A stretch of DNA of 64,000 nucleotides from Abelmoschus esculentus (Eukaryota; Streptophyta; Magnoliopsida; Malvales; Malvaceae): positions 4,467,001 through 4,531,000 of the forward strand of contig JAUCBN010000043.1 of the NCBI GenBank assembly GCA_035048815.1. The letters are read 5' to 3'. The position numbers were made by a program, and so were the translations under genes. Below the pieces are notes generated by a model. That model worked only from the letters and a program-made list of their open reading frames with translations. It was not told the origin of the DNA and did no database searches. Each line of letters opens with the position of its first letter. Within the stretch, counting starts at the first letter, position 1. Shown here piece by piece: positions 33,101 to 46,404 of the stretch.

Positions 33101-36100
33101 TGATGCTAGTGTCTTTAGGGTATTTTAGGCTTTTAGCTTTCAGAGCAATACTTAACTTGACCATGCTGTGTCATTTTTCCAGCACGTTTTTAAGATGGAG
33201 CAGGAGGAATATAAAAAGGAGGAAATTGACTGGAGTTATATAGAGTTTGTTGATAATCAAGATATTCTTGATCTTATTGAAAAGGTATAGCACAACTCCT
33301 ATTCCGTTTATCATTTTTATGACTTGCATCTTACTTCCAATATGCAATTTATATATCCACCTCTAACTAGAGGTTTTCTGACTTGTATCTTACTTCCAAT
33401 ATGCATACTGAATGAAATAAATACAGGTTTTAGACACACACACACACATATACACAAATATATAATACAAATCATATGTGTACATAATTCCTTCAATGTC
33501 TTTGTCTGTGTATACTTATGTGTTTACCATGTTTGTATCCTTGATCCTCTTTGTTTTCTTCAATTCTTTTGGGGGGAGAATTTTGGGGAGGGGGAATAGC
33601 TTTGCCTCTATCTGGACGTTGGTGCCTTGTTTGATAGATAGCATGTTTATATTACGCTCCACAAAGAATGAGTTTGTTGTGATTCAGTAGTTCTGGTTCT
33701 GTATCACCGTGTGATTTGATTTTGTCAGCAGAAATCTGACTTTCTTCTATCATGCTTTGTTAGTTTGGAAGAGATCTATGTTTCATGAATATCTTTGATG
33801 AATAAATTTATATATCTTTACATCTTGGTCTCTGTTCATTTGGTGAACGGTACGTTTAATTCATTGATTTTGATCCTTACACAGCCTTCATTATTATTGT
33901 TTTTAAGAACATGGCAATTTAAGCCATGCTTTTGGATTGAAATTTCCATGTATCTTGTTAACTAGAGGTTTTAGACTATGCTTCAGTATTTGTTATGTTT
34001 CCTGGTAATGCCTAATGCCTGAACTGTATTTTAGTTGTGAGTTGTGACAGAAAATAATTATCTCCACCAGAATTTGTCCAACTGTATTTTTGTTCTATCT
34101 GTTTTTTCTTTGATAAATAAATATATGAATTGAATGAAAGAAATACTCCATACATGTCAAAATGTTTTCCATTGATCTTTCTGAACTTTCCTTTTATTTT
34201 GAAAGAGATGAAAAATATATATCTCGTTAGAGTTGAGAATAAGTTTATATGGATCTCAATTTTATTTTATTGGTCCCATTATGAAGATTTTGAAAATAAA
34301 GCTGCAGAGGAACTTTTGGAAGGAGGGGAGAGATTCATTTGTCAATGACGAGTGATAGATTTTTACCTACTAATGTTTACTTTTCTGCGTACAGAAACCT
34401 GGTGGCATCATTGCTCTTCTTGACGAGGCTTGGTATGTTTCAGACATAACAATGTTAAACCAACATTTCCATTTTAAGAAGTTCGATTTATCTAACTTTA
34501 GTTTTCATTTGCTTCTATAACCTGTGAAATTGTGACAATAACTTCTGTTATTTTTCCAATAGCATGTTTCCTCGATCAACACATGAGACATTTGCCCAAA
34601 AGCTTTATCAGACTTTTAAAGACCATAAACGCTTCATTAAGCCTAAGTTGGCACGCACTGACTTCACCATTTGTCATTATGCTGGTGATGTAAGTATCTT
34701 TATTCTATGGCATTCTTATGAACCACATTGAGGAATCACTTAATGTTAAGCTAAAAGATAAGGCTTCTAGAAACATCTGTAGGCTCCACTAAGTTTAGAT
34801 TATGTGAATCAGTTAGCTAATTCTACTCAAATTATGAATGACAATCCATTTTAGGGAAAATCTCCTAAAAAGCCTCAATCCATGATATTAAATAACATAA
34901 ATTGAGAGCGTTGTTTTATACCGCAAGTAATTGAACTGATAATTGTTAGTTATCCAAGAAGTGTTAGAATTTGAGGAGAAGTGAAGTTAACGAGGAGTGT
35001 TAAGAGTTTTTATTTAATATATAATTAAAGTTTATTCCTAATCAGTAGTTTAGATTTACTAGAAGTCTTATTTAAACTAGGAATAAATATTATTTAAATT
35101 AAAGATAAAAGTATAATTTTAGTTATATTAGAACTCTATATCAGCCTATATCATTCTTTGCATCTCCGGACACCATAACCCCTTTCTCACAATAATATTG
35201 GATCTTAAATAAACATAAAGTGGTCCCAATATTAGCTAGAAATGAATTGTTCCAAGAGCGAACCATTTTGTACTGGTTTGAGTGCTGCTAACCTACAGGC
35301 TATAGGGAATTTAATAGGTATTAAACTTGGCACAATGCCAGTTTGATACCTTGAAATTCCATTGGTAGCTAGAAATCTTAAGGAATAAGATTGTAAGAAT
35401 TTAATTGAAAGGATAACTCAAAGAATTAGAAGTTGGACTACCAATTTCTTGTCGTTTATGGGAAGGCTTCAACTTATTCAATGTGTTACTTTTAGTGTTC
35501 ATAACTTTTGTTCTAGGATAGTTCTTGTCGTTTATGGGAGATGCAATGAATGATGGTGGTTGTATATGATCAGTGATTAGGGATTTGTTGTTTGAAGGAG
35601 ATGAACAAGATATTTCCAGAGAGAACAATATGTTTCATTGTATTTTCTTATTAATCTTAATTATCAAATGTATACAGAGTAAGCCTTTAAATAGACTGAT
35701 ATAGAGTTTTAATATAACGAAAACTATACTTTTATCTTTGTAAGTTGTAGAGTTCGTAAATTAGAGTTGTATTTCTTCTATAACTACTATTAGTTAGAGG
35801 CAGTTATGATTAACTCTAATTCCTATGTCTAATTAGATTGAGATGAGGACTTTTGTAGGTTATCTGTAATTTAAACCCTTGTAACAAGTCTTCTATAAAA
35901 AGACTTGCCTTGTATTCTTGTAACGTAACTAAAAAATTAACAGAGAGAACGTTTTTTTTCTCACCACTACTACTAGATACATTTTTTTTCTCATCACTAC
36001 TACTATAGATAATTTTTACAAAGAGTACATTTCTAATATTTTCAAAGAGTGTAAATTAGAGACTAACTAGAGTAGTTTTAATTCTAATAGAACTGTTGTA

Positions 36101-39100
36101 AAAAAACTATTCGAAGGCTTTACCCTACATTATTTTCGGCATAAGAAAAAGAAGAGAATACTCTTTCTTTTCTGTTCCAAATCCCTATAGCCTATCAGAA
36201 ATACCTATTGACTACATGATTCTCAAATTTAGTTTTGAAATATATGATTTCTACTTATTCACTATGAAGTGATTTTTGCTACAGGTGACTTACCAGACTG
36301 ATCTCTTCCTGGAGAAGAACAAAGATTTAGTTGTACCAGAGCATCAAGCTCTCTTGGGTGCTTCCAGATGCTCTTTTCTTTCAAGCTTGTTTCCTCCTGT
36401 ACCTCAAGAATCATCTGGCAAATCATCAAAGTTGTCTTCAATAGCTTCTGGATTCAAGGTCTGTTGCTGCTCCAGTGTCTATACAAAGGCAGATCATATG
36501 TGTCATATATTTTATTTGATTTTGACTTGTACTATCTGTTTATACAGCTACAACTCCAAACTTTACTTGATACTTTGAGTGCCACTGAACCACACTACGT
36601 TCGTTGTGTAAAGCCAAATAATGCTCTTAAGCCGGGAATATTTGAAAAAATCAATGTACTTCAGCAACTTCGATGCGGGGTGAGTTGTCATGTTTTGGTC
36701 AATCCTTGCTTAACCAACCTGTCCATATGATGGTTTGGTACATTTTTTATTCCAGGGAGTGTTGGAAGCAATTAGAATTAGTTGTGCTGGATTTCCCTCT
36801 CGAAAGCTGTTTCGTGAATTTATAGATCGGTTTTCAATATTGGCTCCAGAGGTTCTCAATGGAAGGTAGCTTTTCCAAGATTTCTATTGTATTTCAAAAT
36901 TATTACCTCTATTTTATACTTTAATCCATGATTTACCTGTTTTGATGGTAGCTATAATGAGGTTGCTGCTTGTAAGAAGATTCTGGAAAAGAGTAACCTC
37001 AGTGGTTGTCAGGTACATCTTATAATTTAAATATTTTCTTAAAAAAAAATTGGGGACAGTTTTTGTCATTCCCTGTTCTTAATAGTTGTTGAATATCTTG
37101 TATGTCACATCTCCTATTGGCTGGTAGATCATATCAGTTTTTGCATCTATTGCATTTTGATATTGTTTCTTCTTCTATGCTCCTCCACTATTTCTTAGAT
37201 TGGCTGGTGTTTCAGGTTGGTAAAACAAAAGTTTTTCTAAGGGCTGGTCAGATGGCTGAACTCTATACACGTCGAAGTGAGATTTTAGGAGTTTCAGCAA
37301 TAGTTATACAAAGAAAAGCCCGTGCATATTTGAAATACAAATCCTTTAAATTGTTGCGGTTATCTTCCATAAAAATTCAAGCCTTCTCTCGAGGTAATAA
37401 GAATTCCATATAGGCCATTTGTGTCAGTATCATTAGTTATAACTGCTGCCCTGTCTCTATTGACTTGTTTATTTTCTCCAACTTGGTTGCAGGACAAGTG
37501 GCACGCTATCAGTATGAGAAGGTCAGAAGAGCAGCTGCTTGTCTGAATATTCAGAAACATTCACGCAAGTTTCTTGCCAGGAAAGCATACAAGAATTTGT
37601 ACTTCTCGTCTGTTTCCATTCAAGCAGGCATCCGTGGGATGACTGCTCGTAGACAATTTCTGTCCAAGAAGCAGATGAAAGCTGCAATAGTAATTCAGGT
37701 AAAGATAAAACCTTTCATTTAATGAAATATTAATAGCTACTGGTTTTCCTTTTATTTCTGGTCGTACTTGTTTCTAGGATTTTCCATTTATCTTTAATGA
37801 AGTGTTATCTTAGTTGTGTTGCAATAAACGTTGATGCTGGTTGGTTCAGCAAAAGAAAAAATGCTGATGCTTTGTGTTTTTGCAATGTCTGGTTACTATT
37901 TCGTCTATATCAGTATACACATACCATGTGATTTAATGTCATTGACAGAGTCAAGGTCGTCGATTCTTGGTGAGCCGTTATTACTCAAGGTTAAAGAAAG
38001 CTGCACTCGCCGCACAATGCATTTGGAGAGGAAAAATTGCACGTAGAGAATTTCGTAAACTAAAAATGGTGATTTTCATTTCTCTATTTTTATTTCTTGA
38101 ATTAGTTTAAGCTCATGATTTCTTGCATAGGTGTGGTCTCAATTTGCTTCAACAAGTTCTTCATAGATGGTGATTTTGACTAATGTACTCTATTATCATG
38201 TGATATTAAATCCATGATTTCTAGGAAACCAATTTACATTTTCCAATACAACCTGCATGTTAATGTGTACCGGTTATGCATTCCCAATTTGTCTGCTAAT
38301 GTTTTAAACATGTTACTTTGTAACCTAGTTGAAAAGATCTAAAAATTGCCATTTTGTGTTTACAGAAGGAGTTATTATTTTCCTAGCTTTAGTCTTCTCC
38401 TTTATGAATTTCCGGTCTATGTAATCATGCTTGGTCCTACCGTATTGAACTGGATTGTGAGCAATGCTGATGGGTCTTTGTTGTCACAGTTGGACCTTTG
38501 ACTAACCCTTTTGTTAAAATGTCTGCAACTTGCTTATTAGTAGAGATGTATACAGATCAACCCAATATCTATTTTTTCCTTTAATGTAGTGTTTATCAAC
38601 TCCAGCATGTTTAGTTGTATCATGAACAAATGGATTGAGCAATGGATATTGCTGTTCTGTTGTCACAATACACCTTTATAGGTAATGGATTAGGGATCTC
38701 TAAGTCTTCTAATTAACAACACTACACATTCAATAAGCAATTGATCTAAATCCAGCCTCCACAGCTCTTGCAGCAACACGTTTTACGGTCAACTATCTCG
38801 AAAGTGCAACTCTTTTTCAGTCAATAGGATGGGCAATGAGAAAATAACCATTCAAACTTTAGTCCTTATTCTCCATGTCAATCAATAGGAAAATTTCAAT
38901 TGCTGAAGGTTCAGTCACCATAGTGGCAGGAATAGGATACATCCATGTTAATCCACCATTGGTTCTAAACATGTCCTCCCTAATCTGTTGGTCCAGTCAA
39001 CTCTTTTCTTCTCTAAAACTGCTAACTTCTGTTTTGGATGATCAAGAGATTCCTGTACACTTTCCCATTGTATTCACTTGTTTGATATGATGTTTTTATA

Positions 39101-42100
39101 GTCTTAGCCATGAGGTGACAGTATTTGCATAATTGTTTCAATTGATTCTCCATGTTTGTCTGCAGGCTGCCAAGGCAACTGATGCCCTCCTAGAGACCAA
39201 CAATAAGCTGGAAAAGCAAGTTGAAGAACTTACATGGCAGTTGCAAAAGTTGGAACGTGAACTAGTTAAGGAACGTGAACTAGCTAAGGAACGTGGTGGC
39301 GCAAATAACACTGCTGGACAAGTTTCTGTCATTCAGGGGGTCCCGATTGTTGATGATGAATCGATGAAAAAACTTACTGCTGAAAATGAACAACTTAAGG
39401 TATTGTTAGATATTTATGACTTCTGGATAAGGATCTTACTTGGACCGAAGGCTTGGTAAATGCCATTTAAATTTAGTGATTTTTCATTTATGTTTCTTGA
39501 AATATTTTTTTACCAAAATGCCATTTCAGGCTCAGGTAGCTGCAACAGAGAAGAAATATGAAGAAACAAACAAGCTTAGTGAAGATCGTCTAAAGCAGGC
39601 TATGGAGGCTGAGAAGAAGATAATTGAGCTAAAAACTGCAATGCAAAGGTTTTATCCCTATTTTGTGCTGTGGTAATAGATGTTTGATGTTTATCTTAGT
39701 ATGAATGTTAAGTCAATTGCATTGTTCATTCTTTAAATTGAGCTGCTTAACTTCCATGCAAATAATTGTCTATATATTTTAACAGGTTAGAAGAAAAGAT
39801 TTCGGACTTGGAAACTGAGGACAAGGTTTTGAGACAGCAAGCTTTACTGAGTGCGTCTGGTAGAAAAATATCATCTCAAGTGTCATTTACTACACCTGCA
39901 GTAAGCCATGTTTAAACTTGGTGTTCTTATCTTTCTTGAATCGTTTTGTTGGTTGTGATTATTTTTCACATTCCTTATTTTCCTTTGTTGGCCCTTATTT
40001 CACTTTGCAGCCTGTGCAGAATGGTCAGCAAGTAAGTGAAGAATGAAGAGGCTTTGTGATTAACTTTACTTCAGTTTTATCAGTTATATAAGCATCCTTG
40101 ATTCTTTGTTGCTTTATGACCCTGAGATAGAAAGCTCTTTTTGACAGGCACAACTGAATTCTGGTCCATCATTAAGGTTTGGTAGAGATGATAGTAAAAT
40201 GCGGACATCTAAGATTGAAGTGTCGCCACAAGTATGAACTAGAATGATATGGAACTCATTTTAACTTTCCTACTTTTTTCTCTCAAGATTTTGTATTGGA
40301 TGAAGTTTCTAGGGATTAATTTTTGTTGTATGTATCACTCAGGCACAGGAGGGCGTTGATACTCTAATAAAATGTTCTGAGCAGAATCTTGGATTCAGCC
40401 AAGAAAAGCCTGTTGCAGCATTTACAGTATACAAATGCCTTGTTTATTGGAGATCATTAGAAGCTGAAAAAACAAGTGTATTTGATAATCTTATTCAGAT
40501 GATTGGCTCTGCACTAGAGGTAACTTATTTATCACAGAAAGCTCATATTTAGTGCAGTCCCAAATCTTTATCATCAATATTAACTGACCTTTTCTTGCTG
40601 ATAACTATGATATTACTGTACTAATGTATATGATAAAATTATTGTAGCAATTCCTTGTGATGTCAATTATTCAAACTACATTTGAAAATTGCCCTATGGT
40701 AACTGCCTTGTAGGTTCATACCTTAATAATAAAACTGATAATAAGTATTTGTTTATTGCTTCCTCTAAGAAAATGGACAAAAGTTGTTTCAAGTAGGCTA
40801 TTAGATTGAAGTCTAACTGGATAAGTTAGCTGCTCTAAGACTGCAATTCCCAAAAGTTGGGCAACATGCCTTGACACTCGGCCAATTAGTGGATCTCTAA
40901 CCCAGCCTACTTTAAATAGCCATTTAACCTGTGTATTCGAAATCAAGAAATATCAGAGAACAAATTATTCTCTGTTCCAGAAAATATCTTCCAGATTTCT
41001 GCAAGATGTTTTTATCCCTTGAGTCATTGTACTCTCAGTAGTTATTCTAATAGCAGAGCTTTCTACCTCAGTTTAGTTGCTGGGTCTCTTATCTTCATTG
41101 AAGGCTGTTTTAATCATGCTATTATTGGAGAAATAACCTAGCTTTAGATGCCATGAAAGTTTTATAAGGTGAAGAACTCAGGCTCGGCGTTTAAATAGAA
41201 ACAACTTACAACTTAAACTGGAGAAAGTAAATCCTTTATTCTAGTAAACTACTAAAAGATTAAAAAAAGTTTTCCTAAAAGATCTCAATTGATTATTCTA
41301 AGATTATCTACTAAATAACTTAAAAATTATCCCATAAGTATAGGAGTTCAGCAAATATTTTGGCAGTTAGATGTTCCTTGTATTACCCACCAACTCTTGA
41401 ATTTGTTTTTGGTTTAAATGTTGTCATTGTTTTCATTATTTTAGCTTTTGACGGCAAGAAATAAGTATCAACATCAATTACTTGTACCTTTTTTTGTTGG
41501 ATTTAGAAGATGCAATTATGGTTCTCCTATGCTGGAAAGTAATTATTCATACATGTGAAGATTCAGAATAAATGTTATATTTCCTCTTTGCTGGGGACCT
41601 ATGTCGCATTACTTCAACTCATTCTTAAGTTACGATTAAGAAGGTATAAGCAACTTAGAAGAGGAGGATAAATAAATCAGACATAACATCATGATCTCAT
41701 TTGATGTTTTGCAGAAAGAGGATGACAATGATCACATGGCTTATTGGCTGTCGAACTTATCTGCATTGCTGTTTTTACTTCACAGTAGTATGAAAAGTGC
41801 AGCGAAACCTCCTGTTCCAACATCATTTTTTTCAAGGATGACTCAAGTATTTAAATAATTCATTTACAATGTCTCTAAATAGTTTGCATGAAGTGGTCAT
41901 GATTCAGAATATTTTTGATAGGCTTTTGTGAAATGATTCTACAGCTTATACATGAAAATTATATGATAAGGTGGTGTTGTTTTTCAGAGTTTTCGTTCAT
42001 CTTCTTCCAATCTTGCAATTGGTGTAATACGCCAGTTTGACGCTAAGTATCCAGCTATACTTTTTAAGCAGCAACTCACAGCATATGTAGAAAAGATTTT

Positions 42101-44328
42101 TGGAATCATTAGAGACAACTTGAAAAAGGAATTGTCATCGCACATTTCTCAGTGTATACAGGTATAAGGAGCTATATAGAACTTCCCCAGTGGTTTATTT
42201 TGTTAATTTTCAAAGCTATGTTAATTGCTATATAGAGTGGAAAAGTGTCATTCTTGAACAATTTCCCTTCCCTGCTTATTTGCTTGGTAGCAAGCAGCTT
42301 TATCTTGGAAGTGTATTTGTTTTGTTTATTTTTGTTGCTAATGCATTACCCTACATATCAGGTACCTAAGACATCAAAGGGAAATGCTATTAACCCGTTT
42401 GAAGAGTCGCAGGGCAATTGTTCTCCCGCTAGTCACTGGGAAGGAATTGTTGTGTCCTTGAACAAGTTTCTGAGCACATTGAAAGAAAATTTTGTATGTA
42501 ATTTACTGCTTTTTTGAAATTAAAGTAGACTAGTAGCATCAGTTTAATGTTAAACTTATGCTTCCAGATTCTTTTCAGGTGCCTCCAGTGCTTGTTCAGA
42601 AAATTTTCACTCAAATATTTGCATATATAAACACACAATTTTTTAATAGGTAAATCAAAGTTTCATCTTTATGTTCTTGTTACTGTTAGATTAAATAATA
42701 AGACTATATTACAAAATATGACATGAATATCTTCTATTACAGCTTTCTTATCCGTAGAGAGTGCTGCACACTTAGCAATGGGGAGTATGTAAAGTATGGC
42801 TTAATTGAATTAGAACTATGGTGTGCCCAAGCGACCGAAGAGGTAATTTCTTATTTCCAACTAAAGGTTGTTGTTGAAGGTGGCATTTTCAAGTATGAAC
42901 ATGCATGCCACAAAGGAATTCCCCCCCCCCCCCCCCTTTTTTCTGCTTATGGAATTTCGATAACTTGGTGGTTTGGTGTTTCCTCTAATTACAGTATGCA
43001 GGCTCATCATGGGGTGAACTCAAGCACACAAGGCAAACAGTTGCTTTCTTGGTATGTTTCTTCTATTCATATAGGAGTATTAGTGCTCGAATTTTACCAA
43101 ATACCAAAATCCACACAATAATCCTTGAATTCCCTCGTAATAGTGGAGAAGTCAGTCTAGTTTGCGTTTAAACCAATCTAGCTAACACAAGTCCTTTTAT
43201 CTGTATTATAATTAATGATGCATTCTTAATAATGTAAGAATGATGAGCCAGTTTAGATGCATCAAATTCAAATTACAAGAAATTCTCCAATGCATTAACA
43301 AAAGAAATAAATGATTACAAAATGTCGAGGTAAATGTAAAAATGATCTATCAAATATGATAGTTAACCCTCTAACTCTTAACAACTTTGAGTTCCATTGC
43401 TTCCAAGAAATGTAGTTTTGGTTCTAAGCAGCTCTTTTACAAGATTTTTATAATTCCTATCAGATTTTTGTTTTATTTGGAGTATTAAAAGAACTGCAAT
43501 GAAGTAACCACTAATTGTTTCATGCATTGATTCTTCTGATTTCTTTCATTTCTCCAATCTGAGCATCTGTTATTGTGTTGTCAGGTTCTGCAAGAAAAAT
43601 CCACCATCTCATATGATCAAATAACAAATGAACTTTGTCCTGTAAGTGTCTTTTTCTCTCCCTATTTCTTTCTTCAGTCACAACTGGATGATGGGGATTG
43701 TGAAGAACATGGGTTCATAGAACATTCCACTTGATAAATCACTAAGAAAAGGTTCTTTAAAGAGCTAGTGCGAATCACTAGTGATAGCGAAAGGGAATGC
43801 ATTTAGGCTGTACATGTATTTGTACGTATTTCTCCTCTTTCTCTTACGTTGTTTCCTGCACCAGGTTCTGAGCGTTCAACAACTTTTTCGGATATGCTGG
43901 CTTTTTAGGGATGACAAGCACAACACTCCAAATGTTTCACCAGCTGTAAGTCACACCAAAATTAAATTGTAGACACCTATTCTGTCCTAAAACTTTTTAT
44001 TGACAAAGGCCACATTCTTTTTTCCTTTCTACCTCTTCAATCGAACAGGTCATTGCCAGCATGAAACATCTAATGTCGGGTTCAGAAGACGATGGTGGCA
44101 GCACCTTTCTGTTGGAAGATGATATCAGGTAAGATAACTAAAGGGAAAGTCAGAAACTGAGAAATGCTTTTTAGTTCCTCTAATATTGAAGGTTTCGTGT
44201 TTGAATGTAGCATTCCGTTCTCTACGGAGGACGTTCTCGGTTCTATGCAAGTAAAAGAATTTGCAGATGTAAAACCTGCAGCAGAACTTGTGGAGAATCC
44301 AACTTTCCAATTTTTACTACAGGATTAA
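27134..44328 (+). CDS. Class XI myosin heavy chain, 38 exons, 1463 residues
   Basis: The first coding exon is only the ATG (27134-27136, AACAATGG, donor at once after it); the second starts at 27933, giving MVAPSSIVVGSVVWVED. ATG at 27921 is an in-frame alternative start. I placed 38 exons ending at TAA 44326-44328; all junctions keep phase, total 4392 nt. Motor domain: P-loop GESGAGKT 155-162, switch I NNSSRFGK about 210-217, switch II DIYGFES 434-440. Six IQ motifs occupy about 740-880 (AIVIQRKARAYLKY first, ALAAQCIWRGKIARREF last) and bind calmodulin-like light chains. A short coiled coil (about 881-1036) dimerises the chain and contains a duplicated KERELA/KERELV unit. The globular tail with DIL domain (about 1072-1463) holds IKCSEQNLGFSQEKPVAAF. 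Class XI myosins drive organelle movement and cytoplasmic streaming on actin. No lesion found. Isoform not assigned. Confidence 0.95.
28818..29697. mobile_element. Element flanked by about 175-bp direct repeats, carrying an LRR-like fragment
   Basis: In myosin intron 3, 28818-28991 and 29518-29697 are imperfect direct repeats (both start TGTTAGTTAC; both hold ACTATNACAAAGCATG and AATTACTCNTAAAATATCT). The second starts TGTTAG and ends TTAACA, like an LTR. Between them the minus strand (29364..28963) is open for 133 codons, with LGTLPFVLNLDHNLLS and, in another frame, FLPNMCEFQVLDLGK, both like leucine-rich-repeat receptor segments. No primer-binding site or pol was seen. It may be a non-autonomous LTR element that captured part of an LRR gene. 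Confidence 0.5.
30990..31480 (+). mobile_element. RTE-type LINE remnant (reverse transcriptase 3' part)
   Basis: In myosin intron 7 on the same strand. Segments in order: an RWFKEELGEIKG-like stretch, DTSWWNEEINATIKKK (family WWNEEVQ..IKEKK), then ARVLMEARVRVV-like sequence, and MRMLRWMCNKTWKDRVRKED (family RMLRWMCGHTR.D.IRNE). Frameshifts and stops separate them, so the copy is long dead. Confidence 0.75.
34985..36115. mobile_element. LTR-retrotransposon debris in myosin intron 15
   Basis: 34990-35050 repeats the LTR-start wording seen at 17560. A pair of about 50-bp inverted segments (about 35101-35155, with AAAGATAAAAGTATAATTTT, and about 35697-35748) encloses about 540 bp. 35790-35930 looks like LTR promoter sequence (AGGCAGTTATGATTAACTCT, then TCTATAAAAAGACTTGCC as TATA region). 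Intron 15 is the longest in the gene (about 1.6 kb) and this insertion accounts for most of it. Confidence 0.5.
38390..38815 (-). mobile_element. Two joined copia RNase H fragments, antisense in myosin intron 22
   Basis: Reading minus from about 38800: VAARAVEAGFRSIAY (family VARSSAEAEYRA), then IPNPLPIKVYCDNRTAISIA, HDTTKHAGVDKHYIK and a KLQTF-QKG end (family ADILTKG). At about 38490 the CDNK motif starts again, followed by ISIAHNPVQYGRTKHD and YIDRKFIKE. That makes two RNase H 3' ends head to tail. Both carry frameshifts and stops. They are Ty1/copia type. Confidence 0.75.
42918..42936 (+). repeat. Poly-C run in myosin intron 33
   Basis: About 19 consecutive C, followed by T residues, in the 152-bp intron between exons 33 and 34. 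Such runs are prone to length error in sequencing, but here it is intronic and does not affect the model. Confidence 0.9.
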
Positions 44329-44950
44329 GCCACAGGTTCTACTATCAATTTCTCTCTTTTTTTCAGTATAAATTACATTTATTTTATTTTATTTTTCTGA
44401 AAAAGAACATTCAACTTCATCATGGTAATGCAGCCCCACTGTATGGGAATGGTATCCTTCACTACAAGATCCACTACCTCAAAAGTGTAATATAGGTCTT
44501 AGACTTTCACCATTGCATTAGGGTATGTAGGTAGTTATTTGGTTATTGTGAGTAGCATCTTTTTGGACTGAGGTAGGACCTCATGAAATTTTTAATATAG
44601 TTTTGTCCCATTAATTTTTCATCCTGTACAAAGAAATTTCAATTATTATTATGATGATGATGATGTCTGTTCCCTAAACCCCTTTTTAGATAGCTGAATT
44701 TAGGATTCTTGACTCCAGGTGTTAAGGATTTTTTTTGAATTAGGGTATTATAAGCCGTATTAAAACCTCTTTATTCTAAATGAAAGAAAATAATACTCAT
44801 ATTCTCATATTATAGGATAAACAAAAGTAAAATAAGATCATAAAATCAAACAAGCCACAAAGGTAAGATACAAGCTAACCATTATTAAAAAGGATAGTAG
44901 CTCCATGCATACCGATGAACGCAATCATATCATATGAAAAGCTTTAACCA
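44329..44950 (+). other. 3' flank of the myosin gene
   Basis: Follows the myosin stop. TTTTTAATATAG near 44588 and AATTTCAATTATTATTATG near 44636 are plausible polyadenylation context, but no strict AATAAA is obvious in the first 250 bp. A short ATG-repeat (ATGATGATGATGATG-like) lies near 44650-44665. No gene seen. Confidence 0.4.
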
Positions 44951-45440
44951 CCGAGAACGAAGTTCAAGAAATCTATGATAGTTATCGGAAGATTTTTGGT
45001 CAACTTAGTAAGTTTGTCCGCTATCATATTATAATTACCGTTCACACAATTAAAACGCACATCCCAATTTTTACAAAGAAACGATGCTATATGCACCCTT
45101 AGAGAAGATGGAATGAATCTTTAACGGGTCGTTAGACAATAAACAATCATATGTTTTTTTTTTATCTTTAAAAAAAATCATATGTTTTTTTTATTATCAG
45201 TTTCCACAATGACCCGAAGATATCCAAAAGACCATGCAGTTAATAAACCCTCATAAATGTCCTATAACTCGGCTTCAAACACTGATCAAATATCAATATT
45301 CTTAGAAAAATAAAAACACGGATACATATTTGCATTTTTTCAACCACACCACAAGATGCAACTCCCGTAGAAGAATTTCTAGCGTCATCTGTATTCACTT
45401 TAATCTAGTTTGAGAAAAGGTTCATCCAAATCAGTGTACC
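44950..45440 (-). pseudogene. RNase H-like retroelement relic
   Basis: Minus-strand segments in order: VKVNTDDARNSSTGVASCG (family K.N.DGA....G.A..G), VFEAEL then DIYEGLLTAWSFGYLRVIVE, and VRFNCVNGNYNMIADKLTKL, the usual C-terminal HV.R.GN..AD.LAK part. Frames change and stops occur between them. It has the Asp, Glu and Asp positions of RNase H. Non-LTR element debris of the same general kind as at 24376-24535. Confidence 0.65.
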
Positions 45441-46404
45441 ATGACCCAAATGAGGAGCCATACGAGGTTTATTTAACGTGGCAAAGACGAACAACTTCAA
45501 CAATTGAGAATTCTATTGCAATAAATTTTTCGAAAGACAATCATTTGAGTTAAAAATACGTTAATTATTACACAACCAAATATCCAAAAAAGAGACTAAA
45601 AAATAAATCTCGATTCTTATTTGCAAGAGTAAAATGAGTATTATGAATTTAAACTTTCAAATCCAAGCTTAAAATTTTTTTATGATGACTTTCAAATCCT
45701 TTTTACCACGGGATCAGTCATGTTACTCAAGATAGATATTAAATTTTTATTTTTCTTATAAAATAATCATTAAATCATCGAATATCATTAAATCATCGAA
45801 TATCATTGAGGAATGATATTATAATTAAAAATTATAATAATACATTTAGTCATTCATATTATATATTTCTTTTATTATTTATGTATTTTATCATTCTTAT
45901 TATTAATTAAAAATAATTTAATAATTACCGAAAAACGAGACCAAATTGATAATATTATAATTAAAAAATATAGTACTAAATTATTTTTAATTAAAATCGA
46001 GTCTAAATTAATAGAATATATAAATAGTTTCCATCAATCGCTAGTGTTTCCAACATTATACATTATGCTTTCTATTCAGCTTCGCTTATCCAATAAACAA
46101 GCTTCTCTCTGATTTCTAATATGGAGATAGAAAACAGAAAAAAAGGACATTTCCAAAACTAGAGTAACAAGACAAACAGATGACAACAAGAATAATATGA
46201 TGACTTGTAATCAAATCCTTTATAAAATGGTAGCATGAATGACAACATCACAGCATCAATCTACAAATAGATTGACTCGATTCATCGAAAGGAAATGCGT
46301 ATATATGTGAGGTAATTCTTAGTCTTTCTATCTTTTAAAATGAATGGATATGGTTCGTTTCTTACCTTCTGCAAACAACGGTGCCGTAAATGAGAAATTG
46401 GAGC

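Noticed and set aside
40716..40946. Antisense open frame in myosin intron 28
   Set aside because: No recognisable domain and no splice or promoter context; length is unremarkable for AT-rich intron DNA.
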